From Clostridia bacterium (lineage in GTDB: Bacteria; Bacillota; Clostridia; Oscillospirales; Acutalibacteraceae): a stretch of DNA of 64,000 nt. Location: assembly GCA_017430535.1 (NCBI GenBank), contig JAFRMR010000008.1, positions 1 through 64,000 on the forward strand, written 5' to 3'. A program made the translations under genes and the position numbers. Under the pieces are notes generated by a model. That model did not search any database. It was given only the letters and a program-made list of their open reading frames with translations, and was not told where the DNA came from. Below, piece after piece: positions 47,206 to 55,874 of the stretch (position 1 is its first letter; every line of letters begins with the position of its first letter).

Positions 47206-47246
47206 CAAAAAGAGCGCACTACTTCACTGTGAAAAGCAGTGTGCCC
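47206..47246 (-). terminator. Riboswitch-controlled intrinsic terminator
   Basis: On the minus strand GGGCACACTGCTT (47234-47246 region) pairs with AAGTAGTGCGCTC (47212-47224), then a U-run. The 5' arm takes in the conserved CTGGGCA end of the aptamer, so ligand-folded aptamer and terminator exclude each other: ZTP/ZMP binding should allow read-through into purE. Confidence 0.85.
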
Positions 47247-47322
47247 AGACGGTCGGCATATACTGTTTCGCTGTTCCCCCGTGGTGTTCCACTTCTTACC
47301 GTCAGTTGCAGCGAACATACGC
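47236..47322 (-). promoter_or_regulatory. ZTP (pfl-motif) riboswitch aptamer
   Basis: Minus-strand reading: stem TTCGCTG (47309-47315) with CAGCGAA (47267-47273) around the ACTGACGG core and a GTGG-AACA-CCAC hairpin followed by GGGGGAA, then a linker, then the second domain GCCGACCGTCTGGGCA, which carries the hallmark CCGNCTGGGCA of the ZTP class. The class senses ZTP or ZMP (AICAR ribotide), signals of 10-formyl-THF shortage, and typically switches on purine and folate genes. It sits between promoter and purE. Confidence 0.9.
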
Positions 47323-47332
47323 TTACAATAGG

Positions 47333-47361
47333 AGTATATCATTATAAAAAAACAAAGTCAA
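47333..47361 (-). promoter_or_regulatory. Sigma-A promoter of the purine operon
   Basis: On the minus strand TTGACT (47356-47361), 17 bases, TATACT (47333-47338). The transcript then enters the ZTP riboswitch about 15 bases on. No PurR-type box was seen. Confidence 0.8.
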
Positions 47362-47382
47362 TTTATAAAGAGAGAAAAAAAT

Positions 47383-47419
47383 AAAAACCGCATTTTGAAC
47401 AATCAAAAGTGCGGTTTTT
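47383..47419 (-). terminator. Intrinsic terminator of the pfl operon
   Basis: AAAAACCGCATTTTGA and TCAAAAGTGCGGTTTTT form a long stem with one G-T or mismatch around ACAA. It lies about 30 bases downstream of pflA on its strand, and upstream of the purine promoter. Confidence 0.85.
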
Positions 47420-47450
47420 GCGAATTATTTGACAAAATGACAGTGCGTTT

Positions 47451-48173
47451 TTACTGCTGTTTTTCTCCGCTGATTTTGCTGCTCAGATACTCCTGCAGTT
47501 CCCGGAGTTTTTTCGGGTCCATAGGGGGCGTATCTTTCAGCGGATTTGCCATTCCCAGGTTCTCATATTTGAAAAATCCCATGGTGTGAAAACCCAGCAG
47601 TTCATATTCTTCAAAACAGAGAGGGGAGGCGGTACGGATATATCCGTCAATCATATCCCGGCTGTTGTTTATCCCGGGCACAATCACGGTTCTCAGTATA
47701 AGCCTTATGCCTTTTTCGCTGCAGTATTTTCCCGTCTGCATCACGGTTTCAAGGCTGCCGCCGGTGTATTTTTTATAAAGCTCTTCCGTGGGGAATTTAA
47801 GGTCCAGCAGCACCATATCCGCGCCGTCAATTGCGGCCTTTACTTCATCTGTAAGGGGCGCGCTGCCGGAGGTGTCAAGGCAGTAGCCTATGCCTTCGCT
47901 TTCAAGCATCCCCCGCAGCTCGTTTATTGTTTCCGCATTGAGCAGGGGCTCGCCTCCGGAGAAGGTCACGCCACCTCCGTTTTTGAAATAGGGCTTGGAC
48001 CGCCTGATTTTATCAAAAAGCTCCCGGGGGCTCATTTCCCTGCCGGATTTATGCCAGGTGTCCGGGTTGTGGCAGTAGGCGCACCTTAAAGGGCAGCCCG
48101 TAAAGAATACGCAGAACCTCAGCCCCTGCCCGTCAAGAGCTCCAAGGGATTCAAAAGAGTGAATATCCGCCAT
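47451..48173 (-). CDS. pflA: Pyruvate formate-lyase activating enzyme
   Basis: Radical SAM enzyme that installs the glycyl radical in PflB. The 240-residue product has SLGALDGQGLRFCVFFTGCPLRCAYCHNPD (C-x3-C-x2-C cluster within it), FSGGEPLL and the TSGS/LLDLK elements. The ATG at 48173 follows GGGACAG; the longer frame would run into pflB. It begins 16 bases after the pflB stop. Confidence 0.96.
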   Translation of the reverse strand: MADIHSFESLGALDGQGLRFCVFFTGCPLRCAYCHNPDTWHKSGREMSPRELFDKIRRSKPYFKNGGGVTFSGGEPLLNAETINELRGMLESEGIGYCLDTSGSAPLTDEVKAAIDGADMVLLDLKFPTEELYKKYTGGSLETVMQTGKYCSEKGIRLILRTVIVPGINNSRDMIDGYIRTASPLCFEEYELLGFHTMGFFKYENLGMANPLKDTPPMDPKKLRELQEYLSSKISGEKQQ

Positions 48174-48189
48174 TGTTATCTGTCCCGTT

Positions 48190-50430
48190 TTACATAGACT
48201 GATGGAATGTGCGGGCAACAACCTCTTCCTGCTTGTCTCTTGTAAGCTTGTTGAAGTTTACTGCATAGCCGGAAACCCTTATGGTAAGCGAGGGGTAAAG
48301 GGTGGGGTCGTTCATGGCCGCAATCAGTTTCTCTCTGTTGAGCACGTTCACATTAAGGTGATGGGCGTCCTGCTCAAAATAGCCGTCCAGCATGGTAACA
48401 AGGTTGCTTACCCTGTTTTCATCATTTTTGCCCAGTGCCTCCGGTGTGATGGAGAAGGTGTTTGAAATACCGTCGCGGCAGCAGTCGTAGCTGAGCTTTG
48501 CCACTGAATTTAGGGATGAAAGGGCGCCCTCACAGTCTCTGCCGTGCATGGGGTTTGCGCCGGGGGCAAAGGGCTCCCCGGCTTTTCTGCCGTCCGGCGT
48601 TGAGCCGGTTTTTCTGCCGTACATAACATTTGAGGTAATTGTAAGTATGGAAAGGGTGTGCTTTGCGCCCCTGTAAGCCGGGGTTTTGCAGAGCTCTTTA
48701 TAGAAATATTCAACTATATCCTTGCCTATAAGGTCAACCCTGTCATCATCGTTGCCGTATTTCGGGAAGTCGCCTTTTATCTCAAAATCGCATATAATGC
48801 CTCTCTCATCCTTAATCGGCGTTACCTTGGCGTATTTGATTGCGGAAAGGGAATCAGCTACCACCGAGAAACCGGAAACGCCGAAAGCCATAAGCCGCTC
48901 CACATCCGTATCGTGCAGGGCCATCATAAGCCTTTCATAGGCGTATTTATCGTGCATGTAGTGGATAACATTCATTGTGTTCACATAAAGCTTCGCCATC
49001 CACTTGAGGTATTTTTTGTATGCCTTGTAAACCTCATCAAAATCCAGCACACCGTCGCCGAAGCAGGGGCCCTCCGGGGCAATCTGGTCCCCGGCAATTT
49101 CATCCTTACCTCCGTTGAGCGCCATAAGCAGCACCTTGGCAAGGTTGCACCTTGCGCCGAAAAACTGCATCTGCTTGCCCATTTTCATTGCGGAAACACA
49201 GCAGGCTATGGCGTAGTCGTCGCCGTACATACGCCTCATGATATCGTCGTTTTCATACTGGATTGAATCTGTATCTATGCTTACCTTTGCGCAGAATTTC
49301 TTGAAGGGCTCCGGCAGCTTTTCGCTCCAGAGTACCGTAATATTGGGCTCTGCGGAGGAGCCCAAGTTATAAAGGGTCTGCAGCACGCGGTAGCAGGTTT
49401 TTGTTACCATGTGTTTGCCCTCTCCCGTAACACCCGCAAGGGCAAGGGTAACCCACACCGGGTCCCCGGCAAACACATCGTTGTATTCCGGAGTTCTCAG
49501 ATGCCTTACAAGGCGGAGCTTGATAACCAGGTCATCAATCAGCTCCTGAGCCCTGGATTCCGTGATTTTACCTTCTCTCAGGTCTCTCTCAATATAAATA
49601 TCCATAAACTCGGATATTCTGCCTATAGAGTTGGCGGCGCCGTTCTGCTCCTTCACCGCCCCCAGATAGCCGAAATAAAGCCACTGCACCGCCTCAAAGG
49701 CGTTGGTTGCGGGGCCCGAAATATCGTAACCGTAGCTTAAAGCCAGGCACTTGAGCTGGTTCATGAACTCTATCTGCTTTGAAAGGTCCTCAAGCAGGTG
49801 GATTGTTTCCTCATCCAGCCAGTCCTTTTCACCTATCTCTTCTTTATCCTTCTTCTTCTGCTCAATAAGGAAATCCATGCCGTAAAGGGCAATGCGGCGG
49901 TAGTCGCCTATAATTCTGCCCCTTGCGTAGGCATCGGGCAGGCCTGTGAGTATGCCTGCGTGCCTCGCCTTTTTCATAGTATCCGTATAGGCGCGGAAAA
50001 CACCTGTGTTGTGGGTGGTTCTGTAGGTGAATTCATCCTTTATTTTTTCGGAAATCTCGTAGCCGTAGGCGTTGCAGGCCTGTATGGAGTTCCTTATGCC
50101 CGCAAAGGGAGAAACGCCTCTTTTAAGGGGCTCGTCTGTCTGCAGGCCTACTATTATATCCGTATCCTTATCCACCACATAGCCGGGGTCGTGGGAGAGT
50201 ATGGTTATAACCTTGCTTGTATCCACATCCAGCACGCCGCCCTTCTGGTTTTCGGCAATGAGCAGTTCTTTTACCCTCTTCATTTCCTTTTCCGTTCTCT
50301 CTGTGGGTCCCTCAAGGAATGAGCTGTCGCCGTCATAGGGGGTGTAGTTCATCTTTATAAAGTTTGATACATTGATGCTGTCGCACCAGATTCCTTCTTT
50401 GAAATCTCTCCAGGCGTTCTGATTGTTCAT
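48190..50430 (-). CDS. pflB: Pyruvate formate-lyase (formate C-acetyltransferase)
   Basis: Glycyl-radical enzyme that splits pyruvate with CoA to acetyl-CoA and formate under anaerobic conditions. The 746 residues include the adjacent active-site cysteines in [11 protein letters not shown] and the glycyl-radical loop [12 protein letters not shown] near the C-terminus, which distinguishes it from diol dehydratases. Full length. The formate feeds Fhs and thus purine synthesis. Its ATG overlaps the stop of the DUF134 gene. Confidence 0.97.
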   Translation of the reverse strand: MNNQNAWRDFKEGIWCDSINVSNFIKMNYTPYDGDSSFLEGPTERTEKEMKRVKELLIAENQKGGVLDVDTSKVITILSHDPGYVVDKDTDIIVGLQTDEPLKRGVSPFAGIRNSIQACNAYGYEISEKIKDEFTYRTTHNTGVFRAYTDTMKKARHAGILTGLPDAYARGRIIGDYRRIALYGMDFLIEQKKKDKEEIGEKDWLDEETIHLLEDLSKQIEFMNQLKCLALSYGYDISGPATNAFEAVQWLYFGYLGAVKEQNGAANSIGRISEFMDIYIERDLREGKITESRAQELIDDLVIKLRLVRHLRTPEYNDVFAGDPVWVTLALAGVTGEGKHMVTKTCYRVLQTLYNLGSSAEPNITVLWSEKLPEPFKKFCAKVSIDTDSIQYENDDIMRRMYGDDYAIACCVSAMKMGKQMQFFGARCNLAKVLLMALNGGKDEIAGDQIAPEGPCFGDGVLDFDEVYKAYKKYLKWMAKLYVNTMNVIHYMHDKYAYERLMMALHDTDVERLMAFGVSGFSVVADSLSAIKYAKVTPIKDERGIICDFEIKGDFPKYGNDDDRVDLIGKDIVEYFYKELCKTPAYRGAKHTLSILTITSNVMYGRKTGSTPDGRKAGEPFAPGANPMHGRDCEGALSSLNSVAKLSYDCCRDGISNTFSITPEALGKNDENRVSNLVTMLDGYFEQDAHHLNVNVLNREKLIAAMNDPTLYPSLTIRVSGYAVNFNKLTRDKQEEVVARTFHQSM

Positions 50431-50807
50431 TTTACTGCCTCCCGATTATCGTTTGCTTTTTGGCATCTGCCGCATTCACCGCAGTCATTCTGCCCGCACT
50501 TACCGCAACATATTGTGTGGTACCTGCACATTTCCACATCGCCGCCGTGAAAATTTATGGCCTTGCCGTAGATTATTGCTTCCGCAATTTTGTTCCTTGC
50601 GCTTTCGTAAATATTTGTCACCGTGGAGCGGGCCACGCACATCTGCTTTGCGCATTCCTGCTGGCTGTAGCCCAGCTTGTCAATAAGCCGGAACGCTTCA
50701 TATTCATCAAAAGTCAGGTCTATGGTCTCAGCGTAAGTCCCGAAGGGGCGAAAGCCAATCACCCCGGGATAGCTGCAGATAATTCTCGGTTTTTTAGGCC
50801 TTGCCAT
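50427..50807 (-). CDS. DUF134 (UPF0251) HTH protein with Cys-rich tail
   Basis: A 126-residue putative DNA-binding protein. The N-terminus, MARPKKPR, and the [48 protein letters not shown] helix-turn-helix (sigma-70 region-4-like) mark DUF134. The C-terminal 30 residues hold nine cysteines or so ([20 protein letters not shown]), suited to an Fe-S cluster or zinc. It leads the pflB-pflA operon with a start/stop overlap and a palindrome on its own promoter, so a redox-sensing autorepressor is a reasonable inference. GCGGAGGAGAG precedes the ATG at 50807. Confidence 0.87.
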   Translation of the reverse strand: MARPKKPRIICSYPGVIGFRPFGTYAETIDLTFDEYEAFRLIDKLGYSQQECAKQMCVARSTVTNIYESARNKIAEAIIYGKAINFHGGDVEMCRYHTICCGKCGQNDCGECGRCQKANDNREAVK

Positions 50808-50845
50808 GGCTCTCCTCCGCAGTATTATTCTATAATTCATTATCA

Positions 50846-50874
50846 AGTATACACAGGTTATTGGCATATGTCAA
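50846..50874 (-). promoter_or_regulatory. Sigma-A promoter of the DUF134-pfl operon
   Basis: On the minus strand TTGACA (50869-50874), 17 bases, TATACT (50846-50851), about 38 bases before the ATG at 50807. Confidence 0.85.
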
Positions 50875-50878
50875 TAAC
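50857..50878. promoter_or_regulatory. Palindromic operator on the -35 of the pfl operon
   Basis: GTTATTG-G-CATATG-T-CAATAAC is a 22-base inverted repeat with one mismatched pair, centred inside the spacer/-35 region. It covers the -35 TTGACA fully, so a bound protein would block transcription. DUF134 or a Crp/Fnr-type protein are candidates. Confidence 0.65.
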
Positions 50879-50927
50879 TATATGTTGTGTTTTTAATATT
50901 TGTAACAATAACCAATAAAAAGCATAT

Positions 50928-50960
50928 TTAGGTATTAGGATTTAGGAATTAGGACTTAGG
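50928..50960. repeat. Tandem 7-base TTAGGNN repeat
   Basis: Four full units and a TTAGG remainder: TTAGGTA, TTAGGAT, TTAGGAA, TTAGGAC, TTAGG. A small TATGC-GTGA-GCATA hairpin follows (50965-50978). The stretch 50879-51043 holds no gene; apart from these two elements and an A/T-rich part I see nothing. Confidence 0.7.
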
Positions 50961-51043
50961 TAAATATGCGTGAGCATAGTATATAGGAGCGCAGCGACCC
51001 GGACTTATCCCTTATTACTTCTTACTTTTTTATATTGCGCATG

Positions 51044-51071
51044 AAAAAAGACGGCTTCCGCCGTCTTTTTT
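51044..51071. terminator. Bidirectional intrinsic terminator
   Basis: AAAAAAGACGGC, TTCC loop, GCCGTCTTTTTT: a compact perfect stem with A/T runs on both sides, just downstream of the kinase gene on the minus strand. Confidence 0.85.
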
Positions 51072-51080
51072 CTTCTTATG

Positions 51081-51644
51081 TCAGTCAAGTTTTGCTTTCA
51101 GGTAGTTTTCATAAAAATCTTTTACTCCGGCGTAGAAATCATCTACAGTGCCGTCGTTGAGCATTTTGTAGTCCGCCATCTTTTCGCTCTCGCTGGTGTG
51201 GAAAATCTCCTCCTCGTGCAGGTCGTTCTCGCGGAGCTTCTCAACGCTCTTGCCGTCTCTCTCGGAGCCCCTTGCAAGCATACGCTGGTATCTTACCTCG
51301 TCATCGCTTATCACAACATCAACCAGCACAAACTTGTCGCCGAAAGCTTTTTTGAATACCTCAATATCCGAGGGGGGACGGATGCCGGAAACAAGGAAGT
51401 TGGGGCTGTCGGATTCCTTGATTTTTTTAACAATCATTTCGGGGAAAAAGGTCTGCCCGTTTTCCGACATATATTTTTTGGATGTGGCGTGCAGGTTGTC
51501 CCTTGTCAGCTCAAGGCCGTCCTTTGCGGCAAGCTCCCTTACCACATCGCCTATGGAAATCATGGGGAAATCATAGGTCTTTGCAACATACTCAAGGAAA
51601 AAATCTTTTCCCGTTCCGTTTTTGCCTACAGCGGCTAATACCAT
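51081..51644 (-). CDS. P-loop nucleotide kinase, UPF0200-like
   Basis: A 187-residue AAA/P-loop kinase. Walker A GKNGTGKD is followed by SIGDVVRELAAKDGLELTRDNL, FLVSGIRPPSDIEVFKKAFGDKFVLVDV, and a RMLARGSERDGKS lid, the arrangement of the UPF0200 family best known in archaea and close to dephospho-CoA and adenylate kinases. The substrate is unknown. It is the last gene after the sugar isomerase and Gfo/Idh genes (16-base gap) with a strong GGAGG site. Confidence 0.75.
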   Translation of the reverse strand: MVLAAVGKNGTGKDFFLEYVAKTYDFPMISIGDVVRELAAKDGLELTRDNLHATSKKYMSENGQTFFPEMIVKKIKESDSPNFLVSGIRPPSDIEVFKKAFGDKFVLVDVVISDDEVRYQRMLARGSERDGKSVEKLRENDLHEEEIFHTSESEKMADYKMLNDGTVDDFYAGVKDFYENYLKAKLD

Positions 51645-51660
51645 AATAAATCTACCTCCG

Positions 51661-52803
51661 TTAAATCTCGGGAATTTCTATTTCAATCTCTCTGCCCAGC
51701 TCGGCGGAGCGTGAAATGCCGTCTATAATTGCCTGGTTGTAAAGGATCTGGCTGCTGGGTACCGGAGGCTCGCCGCCCTCCTTGACCGCATCGCAGAATG
51801 AGCGGATTTTAATATCAAAGCAGTCCGCATCATTTTCCTTTTCGGGTATAACCGTTTCAATCTGCTCGCCGGCTATCTCGTGGTAAATTACCAGCGGTCC
51901 GCCGATTGAGCCGTTCCAGCACTCTGTGCTGGGCACTCTTACGGAGCCCTTTGTGCCCATGATTATTGTATCGCCCGGGGTGTCCAGGTTCATTGCCCAG
52001 GCAATTCTGAAGTCAAGGATAATGCCGCCTTCAAGGCGGATGAAGCCTGCGGCGAAGTCATCAACGCCGAAAACATCGTGGTGCTCATATTCCGGCGCCT
52101 TGCCGAAGAAATCGGATTTATAGCCCGTTACAGTAAGGGGTTTGGGGTAGCCGATTGAGTTAAGCACCATATCAAGGGAATAGCAGCCTATATCGCCAAG
52201 GGCGCCTATGCCTGCGGTCTCCTTCTCAATAAAGGAGGTGCCGAAGGGGGTGGGTATGCCTCTTCTTCTGCCGCCGCCGGTCTGTATGTAATAGATTCTG
52301 CCCAGTTCGCCGCTCTGTACTATTCTCTTGAGCATTTTCATATTTTCATCAAAACGGGGCTGGAATCCTATTGAAAGAATACCTTTGCTGGCTTTGTCCG
52401 CTTTGCAGATTGCCACGGCCTCGTCAAGGGTAACGCACATGGGCTTTTCAAGCAGAACGCTTACATCGTGCTCAAGGGCGTATATGGTACACTCTGCGTG
52501 GGTCGCGTTATAGGTGCATACGCTTACCGCATCGCACATGCCGGAGTCAATAAGCTCCTTGTGGCTGTGGAAAAATGTGATGTTATCGCCTACATTGTAT
52601 CTTTTGCAGAAGGCCTCCGCCTTGCCGGGGATAAGATCCGCCAGGGCAACAATCTCAACATCGGGGCACTTCTGGTAAGCTTTTACATGCGCCTCGGCAA
52701 TCCAGCCGGTGCCTATAATGCCTACCTTCAGCTTTTTGCTGTAATCTCTTTCTTTTTCTGCGGTATGGTCCTCTTTGAAAGCATCAAGAATTGATTCTGC
52801 CAT
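51661..52803 (-). CDS. Gfo/Idh/MocA-family oxidoreductase
   Basis: A 380-residue NAD(P)-dependent sugar or cyclitol oxidoreductase. Rossmann motif VGIIGTGWIAEAHVKAY, the catalytic Lys in LLEKPMC, and GALGDIGCYSLDMVL for the C-terminal alpha/beta domain. Full length. Paired upstream with a TIM-barrel epimerase, as in many carbohydrate or inositol catabolic clusters; the actual substrate is not readable. Confidence 0.9.
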   Translation of the reverse strand: MAESILDAFKEDHTAEKERDYSKKLKVGIIGTGWIAEAHVKAYQKCPDVEIVALADLIPGKAEAFCKRYNVGDNITFFHSHKELIDSGMCDAVSVCTYNATHAECTIYALEHDVSVLLEKPMCVTLDEAVAICKADKASKGILSIGFQPRFDENMKMLKRIVQSGELGRIYYIQTGGGRRRGIPTPFGTSFIEKETAGIGALGDIGCYSLDMVLNSIGYPKPLTVTGYKSDFFGKAPEYEHHDVFGVDDFAAGFIRLEGGIILDFRIAWAMNLDTPGDTIIMGTKGSVRVPSTECWNGSIGGPLVIYHEIAGEQIETVIPEKENDADCFDIKIRSFCDAVKEGGEPPVPSSQILYNQAIIDGISRSAELGREIEIEIPEI

Positions 52804-52835
52804 AGTTTTTCTCCTTCATTTTTATTTGCAGCTGT

Positions 52836-53657
52836 TTACCAGCCCTGAGTTTTAAGGTATTCTCTGCCAAGTTTAACCGAGTTAATTCTGCTGTCGCCTT
52901 CGGCAGGCTCATCCTGCTCCACAACAACCCATTTTGCTCCCGCTTTTTCGGAAGCGGCAAGTATTGCGGGCATATCCTGCACACCGTGGCCAACAGGCAT
53001 AAATGAGAATGTGTTTTCAGCCGCCGCCTCTTCATTATCGTCTATGCCGATAAGCTTGTAAAGGGGCTTGTCGGATTTGGAGCCTTTAAAATCTTTAAGG
53101 TGAACAACAGGGGAGCGGCCGGAATATTTGAGAATATAGCCGGCAGGGTCTTCGCCGCCCACTTTCACCCAGCAGGTGTCAAGCTCTGTTTTCAGTAAAT
53201 CTTCGGGGATTGTATCGTAAAGAATATCAAGGGCATATTTGCCGTCAAGCTTCACAAACTCAAAATCGTGGTTGTGGTAAAGCAGCTGGATTCCCAGCTT
53301 CTTTGCGGCTTCCGCAATTTTTCTTATGCCTGCGATGGTATCGTCAAATCCGGGTGTGCCGGGTCTGCATTCCTCCGTAAGGTAGGGCACCGCCACATAT
53401 TTGCAGCCGATTTCCGCATAGTCCGCAAGCACCCCTTCCGGGTCTTCAAGCATATCATAGTAGGGCACGTGGGCGGAGATGGGTACTATCCCTGTTTCTT
53501 CGCAGAATTTTTTGATTTTTGCCGGCTCTTCGCCGAAAAGCCCTGCAAATTCAACGCCGTCATAGCCCAGTTCTTTCATCAGCTTTATGGTGCCGTAAAA
53601 GTCTTTTTCCATTTCATCTCTCACGGAATAAAGCTGTACTGCTACGGGAAGGCTCAT
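52836..53657 (-). CDS. Sugar phosphate isomerase/epimerase TIM barrel
   Basis: A 273-residue xylose-isomerase-like barrel beginning LPVAVQLYSVRDEMEKD, with LLYHNHDFEF, ELDTCWVKVGGEDP and VVHLKDFKG, and a late WVVVEQDEP that supplies the metal-binding Glu. This looks like the IolE/IolI-like group that works with Gfo/Idh proteins. The ATG at 53657 follows AGAGGTGACAG; a longer frame start has no such site. It leads the three-gene minus-strand unit. Confidence 0.88.
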   Translation of the reverse strand: MSLPVAVQLYSVRDEMEKDFYGTIKLMKELGYDGVEFAGLFGEEPAKIKKFCEETGIVPISAHVPYYDMLEDPEGVLADYAEIGCKYVAVPYLTEECRPGTPGFDDTIAGIRKIAEAAKKLGIQLLYHNHDFEFVKLDGKYALDILYDTIPEDLLKTELDTCWVKVGGEDPAGYILKYSGRSPVVHLKDFKGSKSDKPLYKLIGIDDNEEAAAENTFSFMPVGHGVQDMPAILAASEKAGAKWVVVEQDEPAEGDSRINSVKLGREYLKTQGW

Positions 53658-53689
53658 AACTGTCACCTCTTTCTGAAAATCTACCATAT

Positions 53690-53718
53690 ATTGTATCACA
53701 CGCAGTTGCAATATACAA
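53690..53718 (-). promoter_or_regulatory. Sigma-A promoter of the sugar isomerase unit
   Basis: On the minus strand TTGTAT (53713-53718), 17 bases, TACAAT (53690-53695) with extended TGA, 33 bases before the ATG. It is divergent from the cysK promoter. Confidence 0.65.
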
Positions 53719-53771
53719 GGAAAATATTATAATAAACGGGCGGATATTTATATCCCTTTAAATAAAATGTT

Positions 53772-53800
53772 TTGACTAAAATGCCCCCGGGTGATAGAAT
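53772..53800 (+). promoter_or_regulatory. Sigma-A promoter of cysK
   Basis: TTGACT (53772-53777), 17-base spacer, TAGAAT (53795-53800) with extended TGA. No T-box or SAM riboswitch lies between it and cysK. Confidence 0.75.
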
Positions 53801-53830
53801 ATATTAGTATTGAAAATAAGGAGATTTATT

Positions 53831-54757
53831 ATGATATACAAATCCGTTGACGAGCTTATAGGCGGCACACCGCTGCTGGAGCTGTGCAATATTGAAAAAT
53901 CCGAGGGTCTCGGGGCAAATATCCTTGCAAAGCTTGAGTACCTGAACCCTGCAGGTTCTGTCAAAGACAGAGTCGCCCTTTCAATGATAAACGATGCCGA
54001 GGAAAAGGGCATACTTAAAGAGGGCTCCGTTATTATTGAGCCCACCAGCGGCAACACCGGTATCGGCCTTGCCGCCGTAGCCGTCGCCAGGGGCTATGAG
54101 GTTATAATAGTTATGCCGGATTCCATGTCCGCCGAGCGCCGGGTGCTTATGAAGGCCTACGGCGCAAAGCTGGTGCTCACCCCCGGCTGCGAAGGTATGT
54201 CCGGCGCCATTGAGCAGGCGGAAAAGCTGCACTCCGAAATCCCCGGCAGCATTGTTGCGGGCCAGTTTGTAAACCCTGCAAACCCCAAAGCCCACTATGA
54301 AACAACAGGCCCCGAAATCTGGAAAGATACAGAGGGTAAGGTTGATATATTTGTGGCGGGCGCAGGCACAGGCGGCACTTTAACCGGTACAGGCAGGTTC
54401 CTTAAAGAAAAGAACCCGGCAGTCAGAATCATCGCTGTTGAGCCCTCCGGCTCGCCGGTATTATCCGGCGGCAAAGCGGGCCCCCACGGCCTGCAGGGCA
54501 TAGGCGCAGGCTTTGTGCCCGAGGTGCTTGATACCGGCATAATTGATGAAATAATAACCGTTACCGATGAGCAGGCATACTCTGCCGGCAGGCAGCTTGG
54601 CAAAACCGAGGGGGTGCTCTGCGGTATTTCCTCCGGCGCCGCTCTTTTTGCCGCTGTTGAGGTTGCAAAAAGGCCGGAAAACGCAGGTAAAAATATCGTG
54701 GTGCTTCTGCCCGATACAGGTGACAGATACCTTTCCACCCCCATTTTTGCTGAATAA
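53831..54757 (+). CDS. cysK: Cysteine synthase (O-acetylserine sulfhydrylase)
   Basis: PLP enzyme joining O-acetylserine and sulfide to cysteine. From the ATG at 53831 (308 residues): IGGTPLLEL, the PLP lysine in NPAGSVKDRVAL, EPTSGNTGIGLA, GTGGTLTGTGRFLKE for the phosphate, and ISSGAALFA. AAGGAGATTTATT fixes the start. It is followed 12 bases later by mnmA. Confidence 0.96.
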   Translation: MIYKSVDELIGGTPLLELCNIEKSEGLGANILAKLEYLNPAGSVKDRVALSMINDAEEKGILKEGSVIIEPTSGNTGIGLAAVAVARGYEVIIVMPDSMSAERRVLMKAYGAKLVLTPGCEGMSGAIEQAEKLHSEIPGSIVAGQFVNPANPKAHYETTGPEIWKDTEGKVDIFVAGAGTGGTLTGTGRFLKEKNPAVRIIAVEPSGSPVLSGGKAGPHGLQGIGAGFVPEVLDTGIIDEIITVTDEQAYSAGRQLGKTEGVLCGISSGAALFAAVEVAKRPENAGKNIVVLLPDTGDRYLSTPIFAE

Positions 54758-54769
54758 GAAGGTGAATTG

Positions 54770-55837
54770 ATGGCTGAAAAAGCCCTTATAGCCATGAGCG
54801 GCGGCGTTGACTCAAGCGTTGCGGCCTTCGTTATGAAAGAGGCGGGCTTTGAGTGCACCGGCTGCACAATGAAGCTGTTTGATAAATACAATAATGATGA
54901 GCCTTCCGGCAAAACCTGCTGCTCCCTTGATGATGTGGAGGATGCCCGCCGGGTTGCCTCCGGCCTCGGCATACCCTATTATGTTTTTGATTTCAGAGAA
55001 GGCTTCAGGGAAAATGTAATTGACCGCTTTATTGAGGCCTATAAAAACGGCATCACCCCCAACCCCTGTATTGACTGCAACAGGTATATGAAATTTGACG
55101 GCCTTTACCGCAGGGCAAAGGAGCTGGGCTGTGATTATATAGTTACCGGCCACTACGCCCGCATAGAAAAAGAGGGCGGCAGATATATCCTGAAAAAAGC
55201 TCTGGACCCTGCCAAGGACCAGAGCTATGTGCTGTATTTCTTCACCCAGGAGCAGCTTGCCCACACAATGTTTCCTCTGGGTGAAATGAATAAAACCGAA
55301 ACCCGCAGAATTGCGCTGGAAAACGGCTTTGTAAACGCCGCGAAGCCGGACAGCCAGGATATCTGCTTTGTGCCGGACGGAGACTATGCCGGAGTAATAA
55401 AAGAATATACCGGCTATGTGCCCGAGGAGGGGGATTTCATTGACCTCGAGGGCAAACCCATGGGCAGGCACAAGGGTATAATCCACTACACCATAGGCCA
55501 GCGTAAGGGACTGGGTGTCACCTTCGGCGAGCCGAAATATGTTTGCCGTATTGATGCTCTTAACAATACCGTTACCCTCGGAAATAATGAGGATTTATTT
55601 GAAAAAGAAGTCAGGGTTAAGGATATAAACTGGATTTCCGGGGAAACTCCCGCACAGGAATTCAGGTGCAGCGCAAAAATCAGGTATAACCAGAAGGAAC
55701 AGCCCGCGGCTGTCATACCGAACGGCGATACTGCCCTTATAATCTTTGATGAACCTCAGAGGGCAATCACCCCGGGCCAGAAAGCCGTAATGTATATGGG
55801 CGATACCGTCCTCGGCGGCGGAACAATTTACAGGTAA
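54770..55837 (+). CDS. mnmA: tRNA 2-thiouridylase MnmA
   Basis: Adds the 2-thio group at U34 of Glu, Gln and Lys tRNAs. The 355-residue product has the ATP-pyrophosphatase motif AMSGGVDSSVAAFVMKE, the first catalytic Cys in NPCIDCNRYMKF, the second in DSQDICFVPDGDYAG, and GQRKGLGV. Full length. Following cysK, it links sulfur supply with thiolation. The ATG at 54770 follows AAGGTGA; a TTG at 54767 is not needed. It ends at a terminator. Confidence 0.96.
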   Translation: MAEKALIAMSGGVDSSVAAFVMKEAGFECTGCTMKLFDKYNNDEPSGKTCCSLDDVEDARRVASGLGIPYYVFDFREGFRENVIDRFIEAYKNGITPNPCIDCNRYMKFDGLYRRAKELGCDYIVTGHYARIEKEGGRYILKKALDPAKDQSYVLYFFTQEQLAHTMFPLGEMNKTETRRIALENGFVNAAKPDSQDICFVPDGDYAGVIKEYTGYVPEEGDFIDLEGKPMGRHKGIIHYTIGQRKGLGVTFGEPKYVCRIDALNNTVTLGNNEDLFEKEVRVKDINWISGETPAQEFRCSAKIRYNQKEQPAAVIPNGDTALIIFDEPQRAITPGQKAVMYMGDTVLGGGTIYR

Positions 55838-55838
55838 C

Positions 55839-55870
55839 AAAAAGGACTTCCCCTTTGGGAAGTCCTTTTA
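55839..55870. terminator. Bidirectional intrinsic terminator
   Basis: AAAGGACTTCCC pairs with GGGAAGTCCTTT around a short CTTT-type loop, flanked by A and T runs. It closes mnmA and the convergent lipoprotein unit. Confidence 0.85.
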
Positions 55871-55874
55871 CATA

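Noticed and set aside
50928-50960. CRISPR array from the repeated TTAGG units
   Set aside because: Units are 7 bases with no unique spacers, and no cas gene is nearby.
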